Source: G963662675 sp963676845
GTDB taxonomy: Bacteria > Bacteroidota > Bacteroidia > Bacteroidales > Prolixibacteraceae
DNA length: 64,000 bases
NCBI GenBank assembly: GCA_963676845.2
Contig: CAXXKK010000037.1
Span: forward strand, 62,001 to 126,000
Direction of reading: 5' to 3'
Positions within the stretch are counted from its first letter, which is position 1, and every line of letters starts with the position of its first letter. The notes under the pieces are model-generated. The model made no database searches. It was not told the DNA's origin and worked only from the letters and a program-made list of their open reading frames with translations. Positions 43,719-52,342 of the stretch are shown piece after piece. Position numbers and translations under genes: made by a program.

Positions 43719-43747
43719 AAGCCATCATTTATTGATGGCTTTTTTTA
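43719..43747 (+). terminator. Terminator of the SRP RNA/tRNA transcript
   Basis: AAGCCATCA / TGATGGCTT with a 5-nt loop, then a run of T (43742-43747). Confidence 0.88.
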
Positions 43748-43862
43748 TCCTCCATCCCTTCATCTTTATTCTCTATTATTGATCGTTAATATCTATTCCG
43801 ATTTTAAAACATATAGCCGGCTATTCCTGTTACAAAAACATAGTAAAAAATAAAAAGACTTA

Positions 43863-44174
43863 ATGAGAGCTCATAATAGATTAAAAAATATCATTAATCA
43901 CAACAGACCTGTTCTTGTCGATTTTTATGCTGATTGGTGCCAGCCGTGTAAACAGATGCAACCCTTACTAAATGATCTTAGAAAAAACCTAAAAGATAAC
44001 ATTCGAATCGTTAAAGTTAATGTCGACAAAAACCCATCTATTGCCTCTCATTATAATGTAAAAAATATTCCAACTCTTATTTTATTCAAGTCTGGAGAAA
44101 TACAATGGACAGGTGAAGGAATACCAGGAATTTATGAATTAACAAAAATTGTGAAAAAACACGCATTAAGCTAA
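43863..44174 (+). CDS. Thioredoxin, 103 aa
   Basis: Thioredoxin fold with the active site ADWCQPCKQMQPLL; the usual CGPC is CQPC here. The cis-Pro segment NIPTLILFKSGE and the family length are intact. Gln in place of Gly between the cysteines is unusual for a general reductant and could shift redox potential. It precedes a histidine kinase gene by 58 nt with a Cys-rich PAS domain, which might be a partner (inference). Confidence 0.9.
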   Translation: MRAHNRLKNIINHNRPVLVDFYADWCQPCKQMQPLLNDLRKNLKDNIRIVKVNVDKNPSIASHYNVKNIPTLILFKSGEIQWTGEGIPGIYELTKIVKKHALS

Positions 44175-44232
44175 CATAAAACCATTGGACTTGACTTGAT
44201 CCTCTATATATTTATATTTAGATACAAGTAAT

Positions 44233-45363
44233 ATGAGTACTAAAACCAATCTTTCAGAGAGATATTCCCTTGAAAAAGTTATACAAAGTAAAGTAGAACT
44301 TGAAAATATCACCTATATAAAAGATCTGTTATCATCTCTTTCATCCATCATATGCATCATCAACAACAAAAACCAAATCGTTTTCTCAAATGATGTCATT
44401 CTTGGGAAATATGGGCTTAATCTGGAAAAAGATGTCCTTGGATTTAGACCCGGTGAAATCTTCAATTGTGTTAATGCAAATAATAACTCCGGAGGGTGTG
44501 GCACAACTGAAAAATGCCAATTCTGTGGAGCTTACAGGGCAATAGAACAAAGTAAGGAAGAGAGACAAAAAGTCACCAATGAATGTCGCATTATAAAACA
44601 CGAAGGAGATCACACCATACAGCTTGATTTGGAGATCACAGCAAATCCGTTCACTCATGAAGAAGAATATACAATCATATCCATGCAGGATATAACAGAG
44701 AAAAAAAGGAAAGAACTACTTGAGCGGATTTTTTTCCACGACATAATCAATATTGCAGGAAGTCTTAATGGCATACTTCAACTTTATAAACATTTAAGCA
44801 ATGAAGAAAAAGATGAATACCTCCAAATAGCCTCATCATTAAGTACCCAGATTATCTATGAAATAAAAGGGCAGCAACACATGCTAAAGGCAGAAAGCGG
44901 AAACTTAATTATTAATCCAGATACATTTAATATTGATCCGTTTCTTCAAAAAATTGCAGACCAAATGCGCTTTAACCATGTTGCTTTTGATAAAAAAATT
45001 AAGATTATCGAAAAAACCAATAATGCAAAGATAATAACTGATGAAACCTTGCTTACCCGTGTTTTGACAAACATGACGAAAAATGCAATTGAAGCCACAA
45101 AAGAAGGAGAAGAAGTAACAATAAAAGCCGTAAAAGAAAACGGACAAATAAGATTTGAAGTACATAACGACGCTCATATTCCATATGAAGTACAACAGCA
45201 ACTCTTTCAACGTTCTTATTCAACTAAAGGTAAGAACCGAGGAGTTGGAACTTACAGCATGAAATTAATTGGAGAACGTTATTTGAAAGGAAAAGTTGGA
45301 TTTACAAGTTCAGAAAAAGAAGGAACAACCTTTTATATAAACCTACCATTAAAGATCGAATAA
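44233..45363 (+). CDS. PAS-domain sensor histidine kinase with Cys cluster, 376 aa
   Basis: No membrane segment, so a cytoplasmic kinase. A PAS domain (about 30-165) has a Cys-rich loop: C79, C89, C95 and C98 in GGCGTTEKCQFCGA. The phospho-acceptor region is FFHDIINIAGSLNG (His169), which resembles an atypical HisKA with no E/T after the His. The HATPase_c domain is clear: TRVLTNMTKNAIEATKEGEEV (N box), GVGTYSMKLIGERYLKG (G box) and ending GTTFYINLPL. The Cys set suggests redox or metal sensing (inference). No response regulator is adjacent. The downstream YibE gene converges, with stops 4 nt apart. Confidence 0.88.
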   Translation: MSTKTNLSERYSLEKVIQSKVELENITYIKDLLSSLSSIICIINNKNQIVFSNDVILGKYGLNLEKDVLGFRPGEIFNCVNANNNSGGCGTTEKCQFCGAYRAIEQSKEERQKVTNECRIIKHEGDHTIQLDLEITANPFTHEEEYTIISMQDITEKKRKELLERIFFHDIINIAGSLNGILQLYKHLSNEEKDEYLQIASSLSTQIIYEIKGQQHMLKAESGNLIINPDTFNIDPFLQKIADQMRFNHVAFDKKIKIIEKTNNAKIITDETLLTRVLTNMTKNAIEATKEGEEVTIKAVKENGQIRFEVHNDAHIPYEVQQQLFQRSYSTKGKNRGVGTYSMKLIGERYLKGKVGFTSSEKEGTTFYINLPLKIE

Positions 45364-45366
45364 ACC

Positions 45367-46515
45367 TCACTCAGACAATACTTTTTCTCTTCCTTTTCGG
45401 GTATAAACATATCCGCCAATAATTGCGGTTGTTGGTGCTACCAGCACAAGACCGAAGCTACCAACAAGGGTATGTAATATTTCTGCAGCAATATAATTTG
45501 TATTGAAAATCGTTACCATAGGTGTTCCTTTTGCCATAAAAACCATAAAAACAAAAATGAAACTACCCGAATATGCAAAAAGTAAAGTTGTTGTCATTGT
45601 TCCTATAACCGGATAAGCGACACTAAATCCCGACTGGATTAATTCCCTGATTTTCATTCCCGGTTTTTTCTGAATCAACTCATTTTGAGAAGCTGCAATA
45701 TCCATCGCCACATCCATTACAGCACCAGCAGCCGAGATGAAAATCGCAGACAAAAAGATATCTGATATTCTTAAATGTGTATAGCCTGCATATAACAATG
45801 TTTCTGAAAATTCATGAACAGTACCGGGAACCTTAAAGTAATACCCAAAAAGTAAAGCCATTATTGAAGTAAGGACAATACCAACTATTGAACCTAAAAG
45901 AGCAACTAATCCTTTACGTGTGAAACCACTTACCAAAAGAATAATAACAGTAGTTGTTAATGAAACAATAAACAATGACAGAGGTATGGGAGGATAATTT
46001 TTCAAGAACAAGGGTAGAAGTATTTTCCACATACATAAAGCCGTAAAAATAAATGAAACAAGTGCTTTCAGCCCTGTCCAACCGGCAAACGAAACAAGGA
46101 ATAATGCAAATAAAACAAAAAGGATCAATTCAATATTTATGCGAAAAAAATCATCAGCCCTGGCAGAAATTACCTTATTCTTTTCTTTATTTAATGTAAG
46201 AACCGCTAAAACTTCATCTCCAGTTTTGAAAACTTTATCGATCTTCTTTTGTCCCATCAACACATTATTTGCTTCAAGAATATCACCCTTAAAATCTCCG
46301 GTTAAAACTTCAAGCTCCAAATCCTGTGTTCCAACTGTTACAACACTATGATTTTGTAAATCTTCATCATTAACTGAAATCACCCTTGCCTTCTCACGCA
46401 GCGCTCCATTTACCAAAGAAGGATTTTCAAACCCGGTTGGCAAAAAAAGCAATACCAGGCAAACAACACCTACAAGGATCACAAATAACTTATTAATGGT
46501 ATTTTTAGTTTTCAT
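45367..46515 (-). CDS. YibE/F-like membrane protein, 382 aa
   Basis: N-terminal membrane helix (LFVILVGVVCLVLLFLPTG), a periplasmic beta region (about 30-125: VVTVGTQDLELEVLTGDFKGDILEANN), then about seven membrane segments including AGWTGLKALVSFIFTALCMWKILLPLFL, LVALLGSIVGIVLTSIMALLFGYYF and FLSAIFISAAGAVMDVAMDIAASQNEL. This is the YibE/F family, of unknown function but broadly conserved in Firmicutes and Bacteroidota. Confidence 0.9.
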   Translation of the reverse strand: MKTKNTINKLFVILVGVVCLVLLFLPTGFENPSLVNGALREKARVISVNDEDLQNHSVVTVGTQDLELEVLTGDFKGDILEANNVLMGQKKIDKVFKTGDEVLAVLTLNKEKNKVISARADDFFRINIELILFVLFALFLVSFAGWTGLKALVSFIFTALCMWKILLPLFLKNYPPIPLSLFIVSLTTTVIILLVSGFTRKGLVALLGSIVGIVLTSIMALLFGYYFKVPGTVHEFSETLLYAGYTHLRISDIFLSAIFISAAGAVMDVAMDIAASQNELIQKKPGMKIRELIQSGFSVAYPVIGTMTTTLLFAYSGSFIFVFMVFMAKGTPMVTIFNTNYIAAEILHTLVGSFGLVLVAPTTAIIGGYVYTRKGREKVLSE

Positions 46516-46524
46516 AAGATCATG

Positions 46525-46559
46525 TAAAAAACCTGCACATTAAAAAAATAACATGCAGG
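46525..46559 (-). terminator. Terminator of the alkaline phosphatase gene
   Basis: On the minus strand CCTGCA...TGCAGG (6 bp) with a 16-nt loop, followed by TTTTTTAC. Modest stem but well placed between the alkaline phosphatase and YibE genes. Confidence 0.55.
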
Positions 46560-46598
46560 CTTATCTATTATTAATACAAAATTTTTCGAGCTATTTTC

Positions 46599-48155
46599 TT
46601 ATTCACTTAAATCAGCAACTTCAATGATTTTTTTGCCAACATCAGTGTTATCGTAATATCCACTGAACTCGTACATTCCCTGACCAATTGCAAAAACAGG
46701 AACAGGAGTACCTGTGTGCGAATAAGAAGTCCAGTCGATACCAGCAATATTATTCAATATGTGAGTAATTGTAACTGTAAATGGGTCATAATAACCATAA
46801 ATAATAGCCATTTCTTCATCAGAATAAGCAGACTCACCTGTCATACTGCGAGTAAAAGCATTTTCAAGAAGTTCTGTTTGATAATCAGACAGTCCTAGGC
46901 CTTTTGATTCATCACCTATTCCAAATACGTCTTTTGCTTCTTCCATTGCTGCAGCAAAAGTCATTGTTCCTTCAGATGCCCATTCCTGAACTTTCCCGGT
47001 AAAAGTTTGAAAAGATTCTGTTTGATAATCCAACAACTCAAATGCAGTTTCATAACCAGTAGCAGAGAAACCTAATGTTAAACCACCACACTCATGGTCG
47101 CCTGTAACAATAATCAATGTTTCATCAGGGTGCTCATTATAAAAATCAAGTGCTTTCCCAATTGCATCGTCAAAAGCAATCATATCCATAGCAGCAGATA
47201 CTACGTCGTTAGCGTGGCAAGCCCAGTCAATTTTACCACCTTCAACCATCATGAAGAAACCTTCATCATTGTCCAACAACTCAATACCTTTTTCTGTAAA
47301 ATCAGCCAATGTAATTTGATTATCTGCAGTATTGTAAATACCATCATTTAAATCGATAGCATAAGGCATTGCATTACCATCACCACTGTATGTTTCAAGG
47401 ATATTCAATGTTGCAAATACTTTTCCTGACTCAGAGTTCAATGCATCAAAAGCACTTTTTGTACTTACATAAGAATATCCGTTTACAGCAGCATCAGCTT
47501 TGAAGTTTTCATAAGAATAATCGCCACTGTATTTACTGGTTCTCACATTACCACCTGCAAAATAATCGAAATCACTTGCTAAGAGATCCTGACCAATTTC
47601 AACGTAATTGTTACGGGTTTCGTTGTGTGCATAAAAAGCAGCAGGAGTAGCATGGTCAATACTTACACTCGAAATGATTCCAACTTTCATTCCTTTTGCT
47701 TTAGCCATTTCTGCCATAGTAGTATACTCTTCAGTATGGTCACCTGACATAGAAATTGTGTTGATCGTAGTTTTCTTACCTGTTGCCAAAGCAGTTGCTG
47801 ATGCAGCAGATCCGGTAATATAACGATCTTCGGCAAATGTAGATTGCATCCCAGTTACAGGAAACTCCTGAATATTAAGAGATCCAATACTTGTACTTTT
47901 TAAAGAAGCAGATTTCAATGAAAAATCAGAACTACCTAAAGCAGCTTCTGCAACATTAATCTGAGGACTTGACATTCCATCTCCAATGAAAAAGAAAACG
48001 TACTTTGGAGTTTCGTAATCGGTAATCGTATTAATCCCGTCTTCTTCATCTTCTACAACAATGCCTACTTGTGTATCGTCATCTTCACAAGAAACAAATA
48101 CCAGTGAGGCAACAAATAATACAGTTAAAATTCGAAACAAACTCAGTTTTTTCAT
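46599..48155 (-). CDS. Alkaline phosphatase lipoprotein, 518 aa
   Basis: Zn/Mg phosphomonoesterase. Lipoprotein signal (LFRILTVLFVASLVFVSC, lipobox Cys near 23), then an acidic DDDTQVG tail. Metal and catalytic motifs: YVFFFIGDGMSSPQINVAEA (first metal Asp), TGSAASATALATGKKT (nucleophilic Ser), SIDHATPAAFYAHNETR, MVEGGKIDWACHANDV and TGDHECGGLTLG. Localised outside the inner membrane, presumably for phosphate scavenging. No Pho-type operator was recognised. Confidence 0.93.
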   Translation of the reverse strand: MKKLSLFRILTVLFVASLVFVSCEDDDTQVGIVVEDEEDGINTITDYETPKYVFFFIGDGMSSPQINVAEAALGSSDFSLKSASLKSTSIGSLNIQEFPVTGMQSTFAEDRYITGSAASATALATGKKTTINTISMSGDHTEEYTTMAEMAKAKGMKVGIISSVSIDHATPAAFYAHNETRNNYVEIGQDLLASDFDYFAGGNVRTSKYSGDYSYENFKADAAVNGYSYVSTKSAFDALNSESGKVFATLNILETYSGDGNAMPYAIDLNDGIYNTADNQITLADFTEKGIELLDNDEGFFMMVEGGKIDWACHANDVVSAAMDMIAFDDAIGKALDFYNEHPDETLIIVTGDHECGGLTLGFSATGYETAFELLDYQTESFQTFTGKVQEWASEGTMTFAAAMEEAKDVFGIGDESKGLGLSDYQTELLENAFTRSMTGESAYSDEEMAIIYGYYDPFTVTITHILNNIAGIDWTSYSHTGTPVPVFAIGQGMYEFSGYYDNTDVGKKIIEVADLSE

Positions 48156-48428
48156 AGTAAATAATTTTTGGTTTTTTTATTATGCAATCATACCATTACT
48201 ATGTAACCACTGAGTTAATCTAAAATGAAAACAAAATATTTATTCTGAATCCATTTTCATTTTTATGTTATTAATGCACTTGCTTATTGTTTTATTCAGG
48301 GAAATCATGAATTAAGCAATCCGATAACATGAGAGTTAATGTTTTATCAATCTTCAGATAATTATAAAGACATTCTTATTGCAAAAAGAAGACATACTGA
48401 TTAAACATTCACAAAAAATCTCAAATTA

Positions 48429-49124
48429 TCAGTTTTTCCCTCTTCTGTTACCATTTCCATTACCACTTGTGCCTGACAAAATCTCTGCATAATATACTTC
48501 ATCGAGTAACTCCGGCTCATAACCGACCCCAATGTTTGATAAATTTCGAACAAAAGCCCTTAAGTGATTTTCTGAACCAGCATGCAAATTGCCGTATACA
48601 ATTTTGATATTTTCATTAGACACGACTTCTGCCCATTCAACTAAATCTACAATATCAAACTCTTCAATAAAAGCACCTACTTTTAATGCCTCTTCAAGGC
48701 TAACGCTTCCATCTGCAATCAAACCATCATAAATGGATTGAATATCTTCATTATTAAAAACGCCAAACTCTAAACTTCCTGTGTTCTCAATCCCATACCC
48801 TTCAATTAAATTTAAAACCTGATCCATGTGGGTTTCCTCACTGTTCGCAATATTAGAGAACACACGTGATTGATACATATCATATAAATATAGGTATACA
48901 TCTCTCGCCATTTTTTCTTCTTCATACACAAAAAGCAAACTGGAGATATCATCTTCTGTTACATCTCCTGCCAATGTTCCATCATCATTTAACAGCAAAG
49001 TAGTTGATTTTAAACTGGTATAATCTTCCTCACTAACCGGATCAATAAATGATTCTGTACACGATACATTCAATACAATCAAAAGCACGGCAAATACTGA
49101 TTTTAAAAATTTCATTGTTTTCAT
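48429..49124 (-). CDS. DUF2202 ferritin-like lipoprotein, 231 aa
   Basis: Lipoprotein signal (MKFLKSVFAVLLIVLNVSC) followed by a DUF2202 domain: FVYEEEKMARDVYLYLYDMY, NSEETHMDQVLNLIEGYGI, LKVGAFIEEFDIVDLVEWAE and ENHLRAFVRNL. The repeated E-x-x-x-x-x-H-type pairs fit a four-helix, ferritin-like di-metal fold. Role unknown. The start at 49124 has a strong ribosome binding site (AAGGAGG, 9 nt before), uncommon for this phylum. 48156-48428 upstream of the phosphatase holds nothing I can identify. Confidence 0.84.
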   Translation of the reverse strand: MKTMKFLKSVFAVLLIVLNVSCTESFIDPVSEEDYTSLKSTTLLLNDDGTLAGDVTEDDISSLLFVYEEEKMARDVYLYLYDMYQSRVFSNIANSEETHMDQVLNLIEGYGIENTGSLEFGVFNNEDIQSIYDGLIADGSVSLEEALKVGAFIEEFDIVDLVEWAEVVSNENIKIVYGNLHAGSENHLRAFVRNLSNIGVGYEPELLDEVYYAEILSGTSGNGNGNRRGKN

Positions 49125-49237
49125 GGTTCAATTCCTCCTTAATTTTCTGATGTTCTAAACTTATTTTGAAGGTGTACCGCATAAAACATAAAATACCCTA
49201 CCTTTTATATCGAAGATTAATGAACATTACCAGGTAA

Positions 49238-49418
49238 GTTCATATTATAACCGACACAAGTCATGATTCATATGAATGAGTTCATATTTTACCGAATCCG
49301 GTCATATTTTATATGAGCTAATTCACCTTTTATATGAATCAGTTCATAATTTATACAACCCAAGTCATCTTTTATACGAACGAGGTCATACAAAAGACAA
49401 ACAGGTTCATATTTGAGG
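49238..49418. repeat. Degenerate tandem repeat, ~21-bp unit, nine copies
   Basis: Units start with GTTCAT or GTCAT and continue with an ATTTTATAYGAAY-type segment: starts at 49238, 49260, 49280, 49301, 49322 (truncated), 49342, 49364, 49385 and 49405. The spacing is 20-22 nt, close to two turns of DNA. Several units carry TTCATATGAA-like palindromic cores. Not a CRISPR array, because there are no unique spacers. The array is followed by the palindrome GTGGGGCCCCCCAC near 49418. Confidence 0.72.
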
Positions 49419-49625
49419 TGGGGCCCCCCACTTCGGAAGTACTCACCCCCTCTTCAGATGTACCCCTTTTTAAACTTATGTTGAAAACTTTAATCATTAC
49501 AAAGAGCAACCATTTTATTGATTTTAATAACCTACGAAACTAAATGAAGAACAAATTGCTGCTCCCCAAAAAATTTCTAAGCCAGGAACAGAATTTGAAT
49601 GATAGCAGGGATAATAGATAGATAT

Positions 49626-49884
49626 CAGGGCTACGCCCCTAGGTGGGTAGAGTTACATGCCAAGCTACAAAGACCACAGGGCTACGCCCCTAAAGTGCCA
49701 ACTATACGAAACAAATAAAAGAAGTCAGCGTCAAAAAAAGGATTAGCTCAAAAGTAGAAATGAACGAATTTGCGCAGAAACAGGAGTCTCAGTCATGGAT
49801 AAGTTCAAACGGGAGAAAAGGGGCGTAGCCCTAAAATATCAGTAACACAGAAGACAATAATAACTCAAAAGGGACGTAGCCCTG
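49626..49884. repeat. Dispersed GC-rich element AGGGCTACGCCCCT, four copies
   Basis: Copies at 49626-49640 and 49677-49692 read CAGGGCTACGCCCCT; copies at 49820-49833 (AGGGGCGTAGCCCT) and 49870-49884 (GGGACGTAGCCCTG) are inverted. The arms can pair across about 130-250 nt. The stretch 49125-49911 has no supported gene; these repeats and the 21-bp array are the notable contents. Confidence 0.65.
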
Positions 49885-49911
49885 TCATCTATTCCTGGTT
49901 AACACCAAAAA

Positions 49912-50931
49912 CTAACAAACAACATTCACTTCGGGATGCAGGCTAACTCCAAATTTATCCAGAACAGACTTCCTTATCTTATCGGACAAATCAACAAGCT
50001 GTGCACCTGTCGCATTTCCGTAATTCACCAATACCAAAGCCTGGTCTTTATGGACTCCGGCATCACCATCACGATAGCCTTTCCATCCACATTGGTCAAT
50101 CATCCAGCCAGCAGCAAGTTTCGATTTGCTCTCATCGACAGAATACACAGGAATTTTAGGATATTCAGATTTAAGCTTTTCAACCAATTCGTTTTCGACG
50201 ATTGGATTTTTAAAAAAGCTTCCCGCATTTCCCATTTCATCAGGCTCCGGAAGTTTCGACTGCCGTATTGCAATTACGGCATCTCTTACATTTTTAAGGC
50301 TTTCACCTCCACGACGTTCAACCTCTTCTTTTAGGTCACCGTATTTCAACTTATAATCCGCAAATTTATCCAGCTTAAAAATCACCGATGTAACCACAAA
50401 GCGGCCTTTCAAACGATTCTTAAAAATGCTGTCCCGGTATGCAAACTGGCATTCCGAAGCCGGAATTTCATAAAGGTCAAAAGTTTTCAAGTCGAAGCCT
50501 TTAACTGTTTCAACAAAATCCTGCACCTCAACACCGTAAGCTCCAATATTTTGCACCGGAGCAGCGCCTACATTTCCGGGAATCAACGACAAATTTTCAA
50601 TACCACAATAACCATGACAAACACAGAATTCGACAAACTCATCCCAATTTTCACCGGAACCAACTTCCAGCCACACATTATTTTTATCTTCCCTTATTAC
50701 ATTAATCCCAGGAACATTTGGATGAATAACCAAGCCATCAAAATCATGAACAAACAACAGGTTACTCCCCCCTCCCAACAAGAGCAATTTTGAATCTTGC
50801 CACTTCTCAAATGAACTTAGAAAATAAGGAAGGTCTTCTTCTTCTGTGAAATCAAAGAAATATTTGGCTTTGGCTTCCAGGCCAAATGTATTGTAGTCTT
50901 TTAGGGGAAAATTTTCCTCAAAGCGGATCAT
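49912..50931 (-). CDS. murB: UDP-N-acetylmuramate dehydrogenase
   Basis: Flavoenzyme reducing UDP-GlcNAc-enolpyruvate to UDP-MurNAc. FAD-binding motifs: NTFGLEAKAKYFF, LLLGGGSNLLFVHDFDGLVI, and GIENLSLIPGNVGAAPVQNIGAYGVEV. The catalytic region includes NAGSFFKNPIV and AAGWMIDQCGWKG. The 339-residue length from ATG 50931 fits type I MurB; the upstream extension to 50970 crosses the promoter. A short leader (about 10 nt) is predicted. Confidence 0.95.
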   Translation of the reverse strand: MIRFEENFPLKDYNTFGLEAKAKYFFDFTEEEDLPYFLSSFEKWQDSKLLLLGGGSNLLFVHDFDGLVIHPNVPGINVIREDKNNVWLEVGSGENWDEFVEFCVCHGYCGIENLSLIPGNVGAAPVQNIGAYGVEVQDFVETVKGFDLKTFDLYEIPASECQFAYRDSIFKNRLKGRFVVTSVIFKLDKFADYKLKYGDLKEEVERRGGESLKNVRDAVIAIRQSKLPEPDEMGNAGSFFKNPIVENELVEKLKSEYPKIPVYSVDESKSKLAAGWMIDQCGWKGYRDGDAGVHKDQALVLVNYGNATGAQLVDLSDKIRKSVLDKFGVSLHPEVNVVC

Positions 50932-50946
50932 AGTTGATTTTTTTGC

Positions 50947-50954
50947 CAAAGATA
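50947..50954 (-). promoter_or_regulatory. -7 element of murB
   Basis: Minus-strand TATCTTTG matches TAnnTTTG, 16 nt before the murB start. Confidence 0.5.
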
Positions 50955-51000
50955 ACAGAAGCTCGATCAATTTCGTTTATTTTGTGAAAAAGGCTTTTGC

Positions 51001-52113
51001 ATGAATCAAAAAATAGATATTGTTGTCATTAATGATCTGGTTACCGATAACCGAGTTGATAAAATTGCCAATAGTCTTTTAGAAATGGGGTTTTCTCCTA
51101 CTTTAACAGGAAGAGTCCAAAAAAAAAGCCTTCATCTTGAAGACCGAAAATATTCAACTCACCGCATGAAACTCCTTTTTGAGAAAGGTCCTTTTTTCTA
51201 TACTGAATTTAATATCCGGCTTTTCTTCAGGCTTCTTTTTTCCAACGCTGAAATTATTTTATCCAACGATCTGGATACACTTCCGGCAGCTTACTTCGCC
51301 AGCAAACTAAAAGGTAAAAAATTAGTTTACGACAGTCACGAGTATTTTACGGAAGTACCAGAATTAATCAATCGCCCCAAGACTCAAAAAATCTGGGAAA
51401 AGATTGAATCATTCATTCTTCCCAAAGTAAAAAATGCATATACCGTTTGCGGTTCAATCGCACAGATTTACAAAGAGAAATACAATGTACCGTTCCGGGT
51501 TGTCAGGAATTTACCCGTTAAGCAAGAAAAATTAAGCATTCCGCCATCCGAGGAAATCGATAAAAAAGGACAAAAAATCATCCTTTACCAGGGAGCATTA
51601 AACATTGGGCGCGGACTGGAATGTGCCATTAAAGCCATGCAATTTATGGAAGGAACCCAGCTATGGATTGCAGGAGACGGCGACATCAAAGATGAATTAA
51701 AAAATTTAGCTAAGAAATTGAACGTATGCCATAAAGTTAATTTTCTGGGGCGCATTCCTTTATCCGAATTAAAATACATAACCGCCCAGGCCGATTTGGG
51801 AATTTCTATAGAAGAAGATATGGGATTAAACTACCGATACGCCTTGCCCAATAAACTGTTCGACTACATACAACAACATATTCCGGTAATGGTTAGCAAC
51901 CTGCCGGAAATGAAAAACATTGTCGATAAATACAAAATTGGCAGCATTTTAAAAGAACATGAACCGAAAAAGATGGCGGAGCAATTCAACCATGCACTTT
52001 TCAATAAACATCAAAGAGAAAAATGGCTGCAAAATCTTGAAAAAGCAGCACTCGAATTATGCTGGGAAAATGAACTGAAAACTTTAGATGAAATTTATTC
52101 CAACCTGCAATAA
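51001..52113 (+). CDS. GT-B glycosyltransferase, 370 aa
   Basis: Glycosyltransferase group 1 (GT4-like). N-terminal NDLVTDNRVDKIANSLLEMGF and LSNDLDTLPAAYFAS; the C-terminal domain has ILYQGALNIGRGLECAIKAM, LWIAGDGD, VNFLGRIPLSELKYITAQADLGISIEEDMGLNYRYALPNKLFDYIQ (the E-x7-E region with the family's late acidic residue). It transfers a sugar to an acceptor, probably in surface glycan assembly; specificity unknown. It stands alone, divergent from murB. Confidence 0.87.
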   Translation: MNQKIDIVVINDLVTDNRVDKIANSLLEMGFSPTLTGRVQKKSLHLEDRKYSTHRMKLLFEKGPFFYTEFNIRLFFRLLFSNAEIILSNDLDTLPAAYFASKLKGKKLVYDSHEYFTEVPELINRPKTQKIWEKIESFILPKVKNAYTVCGSIAQIYKEKYNVPFRVVRNLPVKQEKLSIPPSEEIDKKGQKIILYQGALNIGRGLECAIKAMQFMEGTQLWIAGDGDIKDELKNLAKKLNVCHKVNFLGRIPLSELKYITAQADLGISIEEDMGLNYRYALPNKLFDYIQQHIPVMVSNLPEMKNIVDKYKIGSILKEHEPKKMAEQFNHALFNKHQREKWLQNLEKAALELCWENELKTLDEIYSNLQ

Positions 52114-52342
52114 CTCATCTTCATTTTAAATGATATAAAATCTATCAATTTTCGAATAAACAATCTTCGCAAATACAAATCAGGGAATTAAATGAATTTT
52201 CAACAAAACCCTTTCAAACTTATTTCAACATTGATATACTAAAAGAAAGTAATAAACAGTTTTTTGTTTAGAAAACGGTTTTAAGAAATTCATCTTTACA
52301 TCACATTATCATTATTTTTATCAAAAAAATAATTCAAGGTCA

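Noticed and set aside
49238..49418. CRISPR array
   Set aside because: Repeat units abut with no unique spacers, and no cas genes are present.
49334..49543. 69-codon plus-strand ORF
   Set aside because: The frame is made of the tandem repeat array and its flank; no domain, no codon-like pattern.
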